DNA from: Aphidius gifuensis
Taxonomy: Eukaryota > Arthropoda > Insecta > Hymenoptera > Braconidae
DNA length: 64,000 bases
Assembly (NCBI RefSeq): GCF_014905175.1
Contig: NC_057791.1
Coordinates: 24,962,537-25,026,536 of the forward strand
Direction: 5' to 3'
Below the pieces are notes generated by a model. The model was not told where the DNA came from. It worked only from the letters and a program-made list of their open reading frames with translations, and did no database searches. Below, piece by piece: positions 36,963-49,999 of the stretch. A program made the translations under genes and the position numbers. The stretch's first letter is position 1; each line of letters begins with the position of its first letter.

Positions 36963-38847
36963 GATCCGTCATACATCTGCCCCAGCACGACACACTTATT
37001 ATTTTATTTTTATATTATAAAAATTGAATTCTATTTTAATTCAATTTTATTTTTTTTTTATACATCAAACACAAACACTTAAAATGGTGAAAAAAAATTA
37101 CCACCAATTACAACAATCACTATGAAAATCACAATATAAAATATTTTCAAGTAGAAATGGTAATACAATGGTCAGACACAATGTGCTCATTCACACACAT
37201 AACACAACACAACACAAATTACTTTGAAAATTATTTAATAATTAACAAATATAAATAATCACTTGCAAAAAAAAACTCCACGTGTCAGTGTGTAAATAAA
37301 TAAATAAATATTTATAATATATATATATAAGCTCCGAATGAAATTCCACTGTGTTTCGTATTTATGTTTTTTGAAGACGCGAGAAAACACGCATTCGAAA
37401 TTCCAAATGTATTGGGTAGTCACGCGAATACATATATGTATATAAGAAGAGAAGAATACCACTCAAGTTCACCGAGGAGACACTACATATAGCTATGTAT
37501 ATATATATATAAAAAATAACAAACACTGAATTTAGTGTATAGGTGTATATGTATGTCTATCTCTCGCCCGTATTCGATCCGGTCGTGAGACAAAAAACAC
37601 ACTTGGGGAACCTCCACCACGTCTCTTTTTTATTTTACTTTTTTTTTTTTTTTTCTCTTTTTTATGTCTCTCTCTCTCTGTGTATATATGTATTATTATA
37701 CTATGGGCTATAACACAGCTTGCATTTGCTTGTTGCTTGATCCTCAACTGGATCCTTCTAGAGTTGTTCAAATAATAATTTTTATTTATCCTCTTCTCAA
37801 ACACTTTCTTTTTAAGTAAATATGTATATCCAACCAATTACTTGTTATTAGCACAGTATCATATCTTTTTAAATACATTTAAATAATATTATAAATATTT
37901 AAAGGTTTTTTAATTTGTTTATTTTCGGTTAATATATATTTTTTTTATTTTTTTCTTTTTATTTGATCATTTCAACTTGTTTCATTCATAAAAATAAAAA
38001 AAAAAAACAGGAAATTTATCTTGTATTTATTATTTATAGTTGTATAAATACAAATTAAGACTTTTTTCTTTACTTAATTTATTTATAAATATTTATACAA
38101 TTTAGTTACTGAATTTAATCACAAATTTTTGTTTTTTAAAATAATATTAAACAAATTTTTAAAAGGGGGTGTCATGTAACTCTTTTATGTCAAAAAAAAA
38201 AATATATATAACATTTGTTATTTGTTTATTGTTTTATATTTCGTTGAACTTTGATTTATTTTTTGATGACGACCCGGAGCCGTTCAAGTCCGTACTGAAG
38301 ACTCAAGAGAGAATATATTCTGGTCACATTTGTTTGGTACCCTTGTGGCAAAACTTTGATACTTATGCCGGCCATAGTTGATCGTATTCATCCCCACTTT
38401 TTATCCATAATCCCACCCGTTAAACTTCTTTACTTTTTTACAACACAAACCATCAGACGGACCCCATCCATGGATAAAAAGTAGTGGAGGAGAAAAGGAG
38501 AAATATATATAATGGTGCTAGGTAGAGAACATATACTAAATACCACGCAACATTCAAACACGTAACTTTTTTTGGGTATCATTTATATATTTACAACCGA
38601 AAATACAAAATTACTCCGAAAAAAAAAAAATACTCCAAAATCATCAACTCATTTTTTTTATAATTTAATTTATTTTTTTTTTTTTTGTAAATTAAATAAT
38701 TGCATTTATTGTCATTTGTCGATTTTTTTTTTTTAAATTTTTCAATGATTTTTCTCAAAAATTTATTATAAAATCATGAAAAAAGTAATTTTATAACTCC
38801 AAAAAAAAGCTGAAATAATTTTTGGAGTAAATTTAAATTTATAATAG

Positions 38848-38959
38848 TTACGTCACTGACTGATACCGATGACGTCACAAACAACGAATAGTCGCGAAGT
38901 AAGCCGAAGCCATTTGATTGGTCAAAGTGATGCTGAGCGTCTTTGGTTGCTAGGATACC
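38848..38959. promoter_or_regulatory. CRE / CCAAT / X-box cluster, promoter-like
   Basis: This short patch 1.9 kb upstream of the patched ATG holds TTACGTCA (38848-38855), the palindrome TGACGTCA (38870-38877), an inverted CCAAT box (GATTGG, about 38916) and GGTTGCTAGGATACC (38945-38959), which resembles an RFX X-box. A Ci-like GACCACACA follows at 39027. It could be a distal patched promoter or an enhancer; no transcript is evident. Confidence 0.4.
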
Positions 38960-40009
38960 AGAGACGAGTAAAATTATGGAGTATTTTAAAAGTTTTAAGA
39001 GTCAAGGGAGGTAACAACATTCAGAGGACCACACATGCGCTACCATTTCCCCTCAAGCAACAACACACCAACACAAACTCGACAAACTAATACACAAATT
39101 TTTTACCCTACATGCACATTTATATAAATATATTATAAATTCCCATAAATTATATTTATTGTATAAATAATAAATATAATTAGAAATCAAATATACATAA
39201 TTTAAAAAATATATATAGGAATATAGGATGTGTTTAGATAAGCTTAATAAAAATTGCTATTTTTGGCTAGTTGATTTATCAAAATTATCATATTTTTTTT
39301 TATTTTAATTGTATTGTATTAATCATCAATGGAAATTAATTGTTTTAATGGAGTGTAAATTTGAATAAACTTGTAATTTTATTAATTTTTTTATTAAAAA
39401 ATTTTAAATAAATTGGTTTTCTTTCTCAAAAAATATTTAAAATATTTTTTTTTTGTATAAAAATACTTTTGTTATCATTGCAGAATAAATAATGATTAAA
39501 TTATGATGAAAAAAAAAAAGCTTGATCATTTATAATCTGATTACATGTATTTCTGAAAAACAATTTAAAATTTTATTAACATATACATATAGACAGTATA
39601 TATTTACTAAATACTTTATGTACACATTGTTGTATTTTCGAATAAATTTACATATGTTAATATAACTGCAATATATATTTACAATTGTATATATATATTT
39701 CACGAATTTACAAACATATCGTATGTATAAAAAAAAAAAAAGTACTTGAATATATATCTAGATATTCAATTAACATATACACACATTCAAGTACTCTTGA
39801 GATATAATATCCGACATGTCGACATTTCAATGGAAAATTCGAGTGAAAGTGTCTTCGTCAATTTTGAAAATAAAAAAAAAAAAATACATTTATATCAAAT
39901 AAAAAGGTATGTTTTTCAGAGGTAAAATAGTGGGAGGCCAATGGCAAAGGAAAGGAGGAGTTTGGAGAAAAAAAAAATATATGAGGTTTTATATATTGTA
40001 CAAATACGG

Positions 40010-40018
40010 GACCACCCA
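40010..40018 (+). promoter_or_regulatory. Exact Ci/Gli site
   Basis: GACCACCCA in the context ACGGGACCACCCAACTCG, about 3 kb upstream of the patched start codon; the exact match nearest to the gene. Confidence 0.6.
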
Positions 40019-41930
40019 ACTCGTTTCGCGAGCCAATACAAACGCGAAACAAGAAACAATTTAATACACGTGTCATTTTAAAATGAAAAAAAAAAAAAAA
40101 ATAGATAACATTTTCTTTCTTATTTTTTTTATCTTTTTTTATTTCTTTCATCGTATAATCAATCTAAAAAAAAGAATTACATATATTTTTTTTTTTTTCA
40201 TTAATTTGTTGTCTCGTCATCATTCAACCACCCGCTGATGATACTTTGCAATTTTTTGTACAGTTAAATAGTCGAAGGAAGGCGTTTACAACATTGTTAA
40301 TTAATTCATTGCTAAATAAATAATTTACCCTTTTTTTTTTTTATTATTAATTTCGTTGAGATATGATTAATAATTTTGATAGACTCTTATCAGCATATAT
40401 TTATTTTTATTTGTTATTTTGCGGTGATGAGATTTTTTTTAGATGAGATTGTGTACTTCGTTAAAAATGCCACGCAGCCACGACGAGTATTTGTATATGA
40501 ATGGCACAACTTCCGGTCTCAGTATCTCTGTACTACAAAGAATTTTTGCCGACCAAGTTCGTGCTCGTATTACTTGATGTTGAGCATGATATGCAATGAT
40601 GACGCGTGGGTGGACAAATAAATAATATATATACATATTTTGCTTGTCACATGGGGTTTTTTTTAATTTTGTTTATATTATTATTGTTGTTATGGATTTT
40701 TAATAATTTTATTTGATGATGAAAGTAGATTTAATTAAGAGCATATTTGCTTTGTTGATTTAATTTTTTTTTACTTTTTAAAAGTGCGCTTTTTTAAATG
40801 TCAAAGAAATATTGTTAGATGAATATTTTAATTTGACATTTAAAGTGTCTGGTATGTATGTTTTATTTTATGCTCCAATTTGTTTTTTTTTTTTTTTCTA
40901 TTATTTTGTTTTAAAAAAAAATGAATATTACTATAAATATTTTTCGAAATAAAATTTCATTTTTTACTTTTTTAAGAACATTTATATAAATTCAAATAAT
41001 TTTTTTGATTAAAAACACTGGAGTTTTTTAATAATATTTTATGGAGAAAATTATTTGCCGAAAAAAATTCATAAATCACTCGAAATATTTTCCAAATGAA
41101 AAAATAAATTTATTGTTATATCAAATTTAATTTTTAAAATAAACATCAGAATGAATAATTCAATATCTCGATGAAAAATGAAAATAAATATATTTAATAT
41201 TCGATATACGAGATGATGAAATATATGCGCGTATAAAAGGGTCGCGGTCTCAGCGGTTGATGATGCACATTGTCAGATATACAGGGTTGAATCTCTTATT
41301 TTGAGAGTCTTAATCGAGGTCCCTGTACCATGATCGTTCGATAAGCACCGCTTGGCAGCAGTTAATAATTTTTACGACACTTTAAACTTGCCACCCGGTA
41401 TTTGGACACGCTTTGATCTTTGCCGACTCTCTATCTACTTAATGAAGGACAGAGCACAAATCTTGGTAGCTCTCGAAAAAAAAAAAAAAAATTAAAACAT
41501 CATATAATATTTATAATAAAAATAATATATAAAAATGAAAAAAACAATTACAAAAAAATGCGCGCGACAAAATGAAAATCCGGCAAACTCACTATCTCAA
41601 TTTAATTATTTAAAAAAAGCTTATAATAATATATCAAGTAGCTAAGAAAAAAAAAAAAAAAGTGTATGCGGTGATTGTATAAAAAAAAAAATATTTTTTG
41701 AGAAACCGAGCGTGAAATGTATATACCTGCAACAGTGTGTGGCTCACTTGCGGTACATATACTACTTTCTTACGCATTATTGCTATATTATATATATGAA
41801 TAGAGGATTAAAAAAAAAATAATAATAAAAAAAAAAAATTAGAGCTGATGGAAGGACTGTTCATCAGGGCGCGTAGAACACGAGACGCTATCTTGCAACC
41901 GATCTCCTCGGGGCCCAAAATGAGCCACAA

Positions 41931-41939
41931 GACCACCCA
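41931..41939 (+). promoter_or_regulatory. Exact Ci/Gli site
   Basis: GACCACCCA follows a G/C-rich run (ATCTCCTCGGGGCCC) and a GAGCCACAA motif within the same 80-base patch. Confidence 0.6.
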
Positions 41940-44716
41940 CCTTTTTTAATAATAAAATACATACATCTTTATACTACTATATAATTGTTGAATATATATT
42001 ATATACATATAGCTACTCCAAGCATCTAGACATTTATATAGCCAATTTCAACCGCGTTTGTCTATATATGCGATAAAATCCATTCGACGCATTTATCACA
42101 TTTCGAAAAATAAAAAAAATATATTTATGTTATAATAAAAAATAAAACATTAACAGTATTAAAAAATATATTTTTATTTAATTGGTTGTTAAATGTAAAA
42201 GTATCACTTGAATAAAAAAATAAAAACATAAAAATTTTATTTAAAGCAACAGCCAAGTAATTTAAAGAAAAAAAATTTACTTTTATTTATTTTTTTTTTA
42301 TATAGTAATTGTAAATATATAAAATTAAGAAATTATAAAAATATATAAATAATAAAATAAGGCTTAAGATAATAATAAAAATAAAAAACTTTACATATTT
42401 AACGAGACAGTGGTTGTTATTTGCAGTGACTGCTCGTAAAATCAAAGAGTATAAAAATATATATATCAAAGAGGGTGCAGTATATGTTATAAAAAAATAA
42501 AAAATTACTTGGATGATTTTTTGTTAAAAATATAATATAAAAAACGAATGAATAAGTGAGTGAGTGAATAAGATGTGATGGCCATTTACAGCCAGCTTCT
42601 GGTATACATACTATAGTCTCTTATTTTTATCATGATGATATATTTTATCTACGAGTCAGATCAAGTGATGTCTTTAGTCGATTCACTGCGTGCCCACAAC
42701 CATCATCAAAAATAAAAAAATAAAAAAATCCTCGTCGACTTCTGTTTAACGACTTTTTTATATATTGATATTTTTTTTTTAATATAAAAAAAATACAAAA
42801 TATAAATAATCAAAATTTATACTTCATTTTAATTCGTACTTCATTATAATGGCGCATATTATTACCGATTTCTAGCTAAATTACATTTGAATAAATAAAA
42901 AAAATAAATAAATAAACTTCACGATTATTATTATTATTCATTATTAATACATGTTTTGATAACTCGTTTAATTCATCAAGCAAATTTAAGTGTGTGTGTG
43001 TGTGTTTGTGAATGATCTTAAAACCGGTCGTTACCGTCACACCGTTTTCTTATTGATCATTAATTCTAAAACAGAGTCACTCAACGCCCCTGTGATGATG
43101 GCTATGAAATACATTTATACATATATATATATATAATATAAATTGGCTATTTAATATATATACATGTATGTATGTATGAATGTCCATGTGAGAAAAATAA
43201 ATAGCGCATATATATGTATACACATAGCCACTCGAGCCTTACTAATTGCTCTTGCAACTCCGGTGGTCCAACTGGATCTTCGTTCGTGAAAAGCAATACG
43301 AACTATATTTTTTTTTTTTTACAAAACGGAAATCGTTATTCTTGAGATAAATAAATTAAATATATATTTAACGAGAGAATAGAAAATCATTTTGGGTTTG
43401 CTTTATTTTTATCAATTGGTTCAAATAAATTATTCAGGAAGTGTTTTGGTATTTTTTTTTAAATTAAGTTAAAAAAATAAAACTGTTAATAAATTTGTTT
43501 GATAAATTAAAAAATATAAATAATATTTATTTAATTTTTAAAAATTTTTTTTCACTTTTTAATGTAAAAATATATTTTTTTTATTTATGAATATACGACT
43601 AATCGATATGTCGTCAATGAATTTAAATTTTTTAAAATAAATTAACTTATGTATTAATATAATTAAATTAAAATATTTTAGTTAATATAGTTTATTATAT
43701 TTTTTTTTCTTTTTTTTTTTTTTTTTGTATACATATGATGTACACTTTGAAGTTTGAATCGAATTGAGAATATCTCCTGGGGTCATTTTGACACGCCTAT
43801 AGATTAAAAATTTTCCGCACTCCGGTTAACAGTACACCAAAGAAATTTCAGTGACATGCCGAAATGAATTCAGGGAGCTTTTACACAAACGATCATAATG
43901 ACTTTACAATCATTCCAAAGAAAAAAAAACCGACAGAAAAAAAAAAAAAAAAACAATTTCTTTGAAGTATACATAATGTTTTTTCGACATGAATACTGCT
44001 CTGTTTATGCAACTTGATATAAATTTATTTAAAGAAAAAAAAAAAAAATTTCTCAAGCTAACATCTATTGAATTAAAATGAAAAAATATAATGTAATTTT
44101 TTTTTTATTCTTTTGATAAATACCACCGCGTAACAAAATCTCAGTGTTGCATAAAAAATTCAACGGTTTGAAAATAATAGAAAAAAAAAAAATCTAATAC
44201 TGTAACGAAAGCCCAACAATTTATCTGAACCATGAAGTGACGTGATTTTAAAATGGAGCTACTGTATTTTTTCATTATACCTCTATAGCTATGATCATTC
44301 ATTTTTTTTATTTATATATTTTTTTTTTCAAACGAAAGGTACGCGACAATAATAGATCTTGAAAAAGAAAAAAAATCAAAGAAATAAAATTCATGTTTTC
44401 CTTGTGTGGCATAGTGATGTATCTATTTCGTAGATGTTCTAATAGTCAAATAAAATATCAACTATTATACAAAGAATATAAAAAATAAGAAAAAAAATAA
44501 AAAGTGTGGGTGCATATAATATATATGTCATTTGAATATGTATAGTGGTAAATGACTTGGAGGCTCTGGATCTATAAAAACTCATAAATGTTTATTTTAT
44601 TTATTTAAAAAGTTTATATATGTATACAATAACAACAACAACAACTAACCAACAACTACTACCTGTTTGATACACAAGTTGCGTCTATATATATTTGCGT
44701 AGGATCACTAATGTTG

Positions 44717-44725
44717 GACCACCCA
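44717..44725 (+). promoter_or_regulatory. Exact Ci/Gli site inside a short palindrome
   Basis: GACCACCCA straddles an inverted repeat: ATGTTGG (44711-44717) and CCAACAT (44723-44729) around ACCAC. The patch continues with CCAACGCTTCAGCTGCCCC. Confidence 0.6.
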
Positions 44726-45335
44726 ACATGTTACACCAACGCTTCAGCTGCCCCATTCGTTTCGGAATTGACTTTGCAGAATTCCCCAATATTATATATA
44801 CATGAATTATATTATTATTATTATTATTATCATTTATTTATTTATTTTTTACATCATCATCATCATCATCATCATCGTTGATATTTGTTTTTATTATTGT
44901 TTGTTGAAAAATAAATTATCTATTTTTTTTCGAAACATGGTGTGAAAAAATGAGATTGTTTTTTAAAATTTTAACGTAATTTTCTTTGGAAGAATGTCAT
45001 GTATAACTTGATAATTATTTTTATATATATATTTATTATTTATATTTAATTTTTGAAAGAGGATCATTATGATAAATTGTTGTAAAATGTTTGCGTGTTG
45101 TTACTCTATAGCCATTTGCAAATTATTGTCGTCATTTGTCGTATAATATAATGTATATATGAAAAAGCAAAAGAGCCAAGTATTTATTTTCAATTTAAGC
45201 ATGTTCATATATATTTATTTATTTTTTTTTTTTTTATATATAATTTTATATTAACTGTGTCTCTCTGTATTTTGAAAAGAATATATAAAAAAAAATAATC
45301 ATTCGAGTGGGGAGTTAAAAATGGTGTTAGTAAAT

Positions 45336-45365
45336 GACCGCCCACGTTGAATTCTGGACCACACA
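45336..45365 (+). promoter_or_regulatory. Pair of near-consensus Ci/Gli sites
   Basis: GACCGCCCA (45336-45344) and GACCACACA (45357-45365), each one base from consensus, lie 21 bases apart start to start, about two helical turns, on the same strand. Confidence 0.45.
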
Positions 45366-46201
45366 AGTTGACTCTCCACTTCAATATTCTTTCCTGACAA
45401 TTTTCAAAATTTTCTAAAACCCAGAACACGTTAAAAAAAAAAAAAAGGAAAAAAAAAACAACATGTTTTAAAGAAGAATAAAAAAAAATAGAATGACCTG
45501 AAATTCAATTCCCCTGACCCCCTCGTTATGCTCAATTTCACAAATCCCCAGGTGACACTGTAACACACACACACATACACACGCATACCTTATGCCACCA
45601 ACATTGTTTGTGCAATTTTTCATTTTAGCCCAACGAATCAGTCTCTAAATCTCAAAGAAAAAAGAAAAAAAAAAAGGTAAAAAAGTAAAATCGGCAAAAG
45701 AACACATGGCAATGACTTGACAGTTTTCAGAAGTGTCATTATAACCGAGTAAAATCAAGAAAATCAATTTAAAAAGGTCCTTAGTAAAAATCAATGAATG
45801 AATGAATTTTTTTTTCAGTGAAAAAAAAATCATCATTACCGTTTCAAATTGAAATGCAAATTATTTTTTTTTCTTTTCTTTTCATTTCTAAAAATAAGCT
45901 ATACATAAAAGATGTATGTTATTTTAAGAACAATTAAAATATATTTAATTTTTTCTTAATTTACATAAAAATGTATTATTATTAAAAAAATAAAATTAAT
46001 AATTATTTCAATTTTGTATAATTATAATATTTAATAATAATATAAAACTTATTATTTTTTTTTTTTTCGTTTTAAACATATATATCTCGAAATACAGTTG
46101 TGCATATATTTAAATGATTTAAATATTATAATAATATGTGAATAATATATATATATATAAAATTGTTGGCCTGAAGGATTTTAACTTCCGCGGTTAAAAC
46201 T

Positions 46202-46210
46202 TGGGTGGTC
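46202..46210 (-). promoter_or_regulatory. Exact Ci/Gli site
   Basis: TGGGTGGTC on the + strand, preceded by GCGGTTAAAACT and followed by TCTGGACGTTCCGG, in a G/C-rich patch at 46165-46290. Confidence 0.6.
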
Positions 46211-48446
46211 TCTGGACGTTCCGGTGTACATTTAAACGCGTTTGTAACACGCGCACGAGCACACTCATTCCAAACGCGTCAAGCACACCCTTCTTTTTTA
46301 TTTTTTTAAAAATTTATTTATCTCTTTTATGTCTTTCACTCATGATGATAATATGTTGGACGAGTGAAAATTCATGTTAAACTAAAAACATGTTATTTTT
46401 CAAATTTCACATTCAACGTTGACCTTTACTACTTAATTTTTATTTTATTTTTCCACTATTTTTCATTTAAAAAATATTATATTTAATTGAGTATATCTAT
46501 TGCGTTAATTTTTTCCAGTTGCAAATAAAAATTAATAAATAATTTTTTTGATAAAATCTTTAAAAGAAAATACTTTTTTTTTTCCTTTTATTATTGTTAA
46601 ATGAAAATTAACTAGTTTAATAAATTTTTAAATATATCCACACATTTATTTGTTGTTGTTTTTTTTTTTTTTGGCAATGGTTTTTTTGTGGTGATTTTTT
46701 AAGTACCTCATAAAATTCAGTAATTCTCAAGGCGCACCCTCAACGTGTTGCTTATCCGTAACGGATCGTTGTGATAGCCTTGCAACATGATAATTTAACT
46801 GTATCGTGTGGGTGGCTGCAAGACGATTGAATTAGGTAAATATATACCTTTTTTTTTTTTTCTCAAAATCAAGGATTAATTTTTTTATGCTCAAGTATTC
46901 TGTGAGCATTACACACAATATCCTGTGATCATGATTTTTACAAAGATAAGTTTTTTTTTTTTTATTTTGCTATACGACGTGATTATCTTATTTATCCTTT
47001 CGTATATTTTTTTTGTTTTTATATAAATACAAAACTGATTGTGCAACTTCATGACACTTGAATAAATCATAAATAAATCAAACTAAAATTAGTTTATTAT
47101 TAATAGAAGCTTTTTTTAAATTTTGAAACTAAAAAAAGCTCCTTTTCTTAATAATTTTCATCCAATTTATATTTTTATTTTCAATTCAATTCATCTCGCT
47201 TTAAATTGAAAATTATTAATTAAACTCGTTATTATCTATAGAGAATATATGTTAAAGTGTTGTTCATCTCGATTTTCGATGGATATATAATGACAGCACA
47301 CGCGAACAAACCATGGCACGCCCCTCAGGCTTTAAATTTTTGCTTGATATATAAATAAAAGCTCAATAGTAGTCTCAAAGTTGTAATATTATATGTATAT
47401 GCGATCTTGATGTTTATTTTTTTAATTTTATTTTGTGTATATATACAATTTTAGTGGACGTGTTCATGTCTGACAACGATCAGCAAATATACAATATAAA
47501 GAACCACCTTATAATAATCAAAGTCCAGTGAACATCCATCAGACTGTTTTGTAATTATTTGATTTCCTTCGGGAGTTGTAATTTAAACTCGTTTTGCAAA
47601 ACAGACTTTGGCCAAATCGTCTCGAGACGTTTATATACGCGCCAGGCGTCCGGTCGTTATAATACAATATACCTTCAAGTTATATACATATAAAAAATTA
47701 TTTAAAAAAATAAAATAATAATAAATATAAATATGTGATATACTAGTTAAATCCGATATCTTTTCCGATGTTATTGACTTACTATTACCCTATATTTGCC
47801 TGTAATAATACGTCAAAAATAAAAAATAATATCGTATTTATAAATTTTCAATAAAAAAGAGAAAGAAAAATTTGAGTTTTTCTTGTGCATTTTTTTTTTA
47901 TTCACTTTTTTTTGCTATTTAATTTCTATGAATGAAAAAAATTGTTTTCCATTGGTTGTGATTTTTTTTTTTTATCAACTAAAAAGCTGCCGAATGGTAA
48001 ATATAAATTTAAATTATTGTTGATTGTGAATAAATTTCCGATTAAAAAATAAATGTATTAAATTGTATATTTTTTTTTTATCTTTTGAAATTTCGCGGAA
48101 AAATAGTACAGGTATAAATCGAGTTCAAATCAAAATAAAACTTATAAAAATAAAAATTTGTAAAAAGAAAATTAATCAAAATAAATTTTTTGAGTTTGAA
48201 AAAAAATTTAAATTAGACTTAATGTACTTAATTAATTTTTGTTCATTTAAAATTATTAATTAATTTTACATTTTTTAATTTGAAGTTGAAAACAAACTGT
48301 GTAAATCTTGTTTCCGAACACTAAAGAATATTATTTTAATAGATCTAAGATTGTTAGTTTAGTCAATTTATTTAGTGAACGATATGGCTTATCGTACTAT
48401 ACATTTAGTATCGAATTTATATTTCCTTATTAAATTATATAATATA

Positions 48447-48516
48447 GCGTGATGCTCTTGTGGTTGAGTTGGCAAACACCTCGCCCTACGGTGCTAGAGT
48501 CCTCAGTTCAAGCCCC
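48447..48516 (+). other. tRNA-like head of repeat copy 1
   Basis: Box A-like TGGTTGAGTTGG (48461-48472) and box B-like AGTTCAAGCCC (48505-48515) lie 32 bases apart. An anticodon-arm-like stem CACC...GGTG sits between them. The acceptor stem does not close, so it is not a working tRNA gene. Confidence 0.6.
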
Positions 48517-48892
48517 ATATTATCGAATCATGTTGTGTTTGAAGTCGTTTTCAACGTTTGGTTTGGGCATGGTTTTGTGTAGCTGACAAGTGATAAGGCA
48601 AATACCTCTTTGCATAGGACAAGTGTGAGCTTTCAAATTCCTTCACTCGTTCTATGCTCAGAAGTATTTGCCCTCACGCAATTAATTTTTTGTCTTTTTA
48701 AACTTCTGTAGTAATTATTTTTACATTTTTCAATTTGAATTTGGAAACAAACTGTGTAAATCTTGTTTCCGAACACTAAAAAATATTATTTTAATAAATA
48801 AAAGATTTCCAGTTTAGTCAAATTGTTAGTGAACAATATATGGCTTTAGTACTTTGCTACATTTATATTTCCTTATTAAACTACGTAATATA

Positions 48893-48961
48893 GCGTGATG
48901 CTCTTGTGGTTGAGTTGGCAAGCATCTTGTCTATGGTCCTAGAGGTCCTCAGTTCGGGCCC
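48893..48961 (+). other. tRNA-like head of repeat copy 2
   Basis: The same box A (TGGTTGAGTTGG, 48907-48918) and a box B variant AGTTCGGGCCC (48951-48961). Box A is identical in both copies while the anticodon region has diverged. Confidence 0.6.
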
Positions 48962-49990
48962 CATCTTGTAGCAGTTTTTGAGGCTTTTGAAATACCATCG
49001 CTGGATTTATTTAAGCAAAATACAAATGCTAAGGCAAATACTTCCTTGCATAGAACAAGTAAGTTTTCAAATTCCTTCACTCGTTCTATGCTTAGAAGTA
49101 TTTGCCCTCACGCAAATAATTTTTGGTCTTTTTAAACTTTTGTATTAATTATTTTTACATTTTTTAATTTGAATTCGAATACAAACTCTGCAGTAAATCG
49201 TGACTAAACACTTGAGAAATATCCTCAAAAAAATTGATTACAACAAGTTGCACAATTAAAACAATTAAAAAAAAAAAACAATCATATTAAATACTTTTTT
49301 TTTTTTCATAAAAACTGCCCAATCAAACAACAAATTAAATTTATAATTTTAAAACTCCCAAAAATAAATTTCTATCGATCTCACTGCCACAATTGACAAT
49401 TATTATCGATGACAACTGTTCTTTTTATAATGAAAAAAAAAAAAATAAGGAAGAAGAAAGATACTTTCAGGAAAAAAAATACAGGTCAATATTTTGCCTG
49501 ATGACCTAAAGAAGAAAAATAGAAAATACAAAAAAAAAACAGAAAGTTTGTGTCTTGGAAATTGCATACCCTTATTCCAATAATAAAAACTTTCGATGGT
49601 TGTAAAACACAAATTTACACAAAAGAGGGGTTGATTGTTCATCTTGATGCTTAAATTTGAGGGTACAAGAATAAAGAAAAAAATAAAATAAAAAAGTATT
49701 GATATTGGTGGTATAGTATGTATAATGGATGAACTGGGGCGTTATTTTGTGTCGAGCAAGTCAACCTTATAGTATATATAATATAATACTAGAATATATG
49801 TATATATAAAAATAAAAAAATGAAAAAAAAAAAAAGGAAGGAAGGTATATATATAAGGCATAATAGCAGCATCATGAAATAAGGTAGCCTGAACGAGAAA
49901 CGTTCGACTGGACGAGTCTTTTTTGAATCAACGTGGGTGTTCCATGTTGAGATTTGCCTTCCGCTAAATATCGCCTTTGCGCCCTCAATG

Positions 49991-49999
49991 TGGGTGGTC
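49991..49999 (-). promoter_or_regulatory. Exact Ci/Gli site
   Basis: TGGGTGGTC on the + strand, within GCCCTCAATG...TTCTTCC. A second GTGGGTG (49933) precedes it by 58 bases in the same patch. Confidence 0.6.

Larger units (their letters stand above)
48225..49215 (+). mobile_element. Tandem tRNA-derived (SINE-like) repeat, two full copies plus a partial third
   Basis: Two copies with a period of about 435-455 bases can be aligned: TTTTACATTTTT at about 48263, 48719 and (partial third) 49153, each followed by AATTTGAA and ACAAACT. Copies 1 and 2 also share TGTGTAAATCTTGTTTCCGA, CCTTATTAAA.TA and ATAGCGTGATGCTCTTG. Each full copy has a tRNA-like head with A and B boxes, then a 3' inverted repeat (48597-48672; 49033-49106) whose arms read GGCAAATAC..C.TTGCATAG.ACAAGT and its complement. 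Divergence between copies is modest but clear, so the duplication is not recent. A tRNA-headed, hairpin-tailed non-autonomous element is the best description; the family was not recognised. Confidence 0.65.

Noticed and set aside
38869..39090. 73-codon open frame upstream of patched
   Set aside because: It coincides with a regulatory-looking patch (CRE, CCAAT, X-box); no family resemblance and no Kozak or splice context supporting translation.
48447..48961. Two functional tRNA genes
   Set aside because: Box A and box B are present, but the acceptor stem does not close and the anticodon arm is degenerate; repeat copies fit better.
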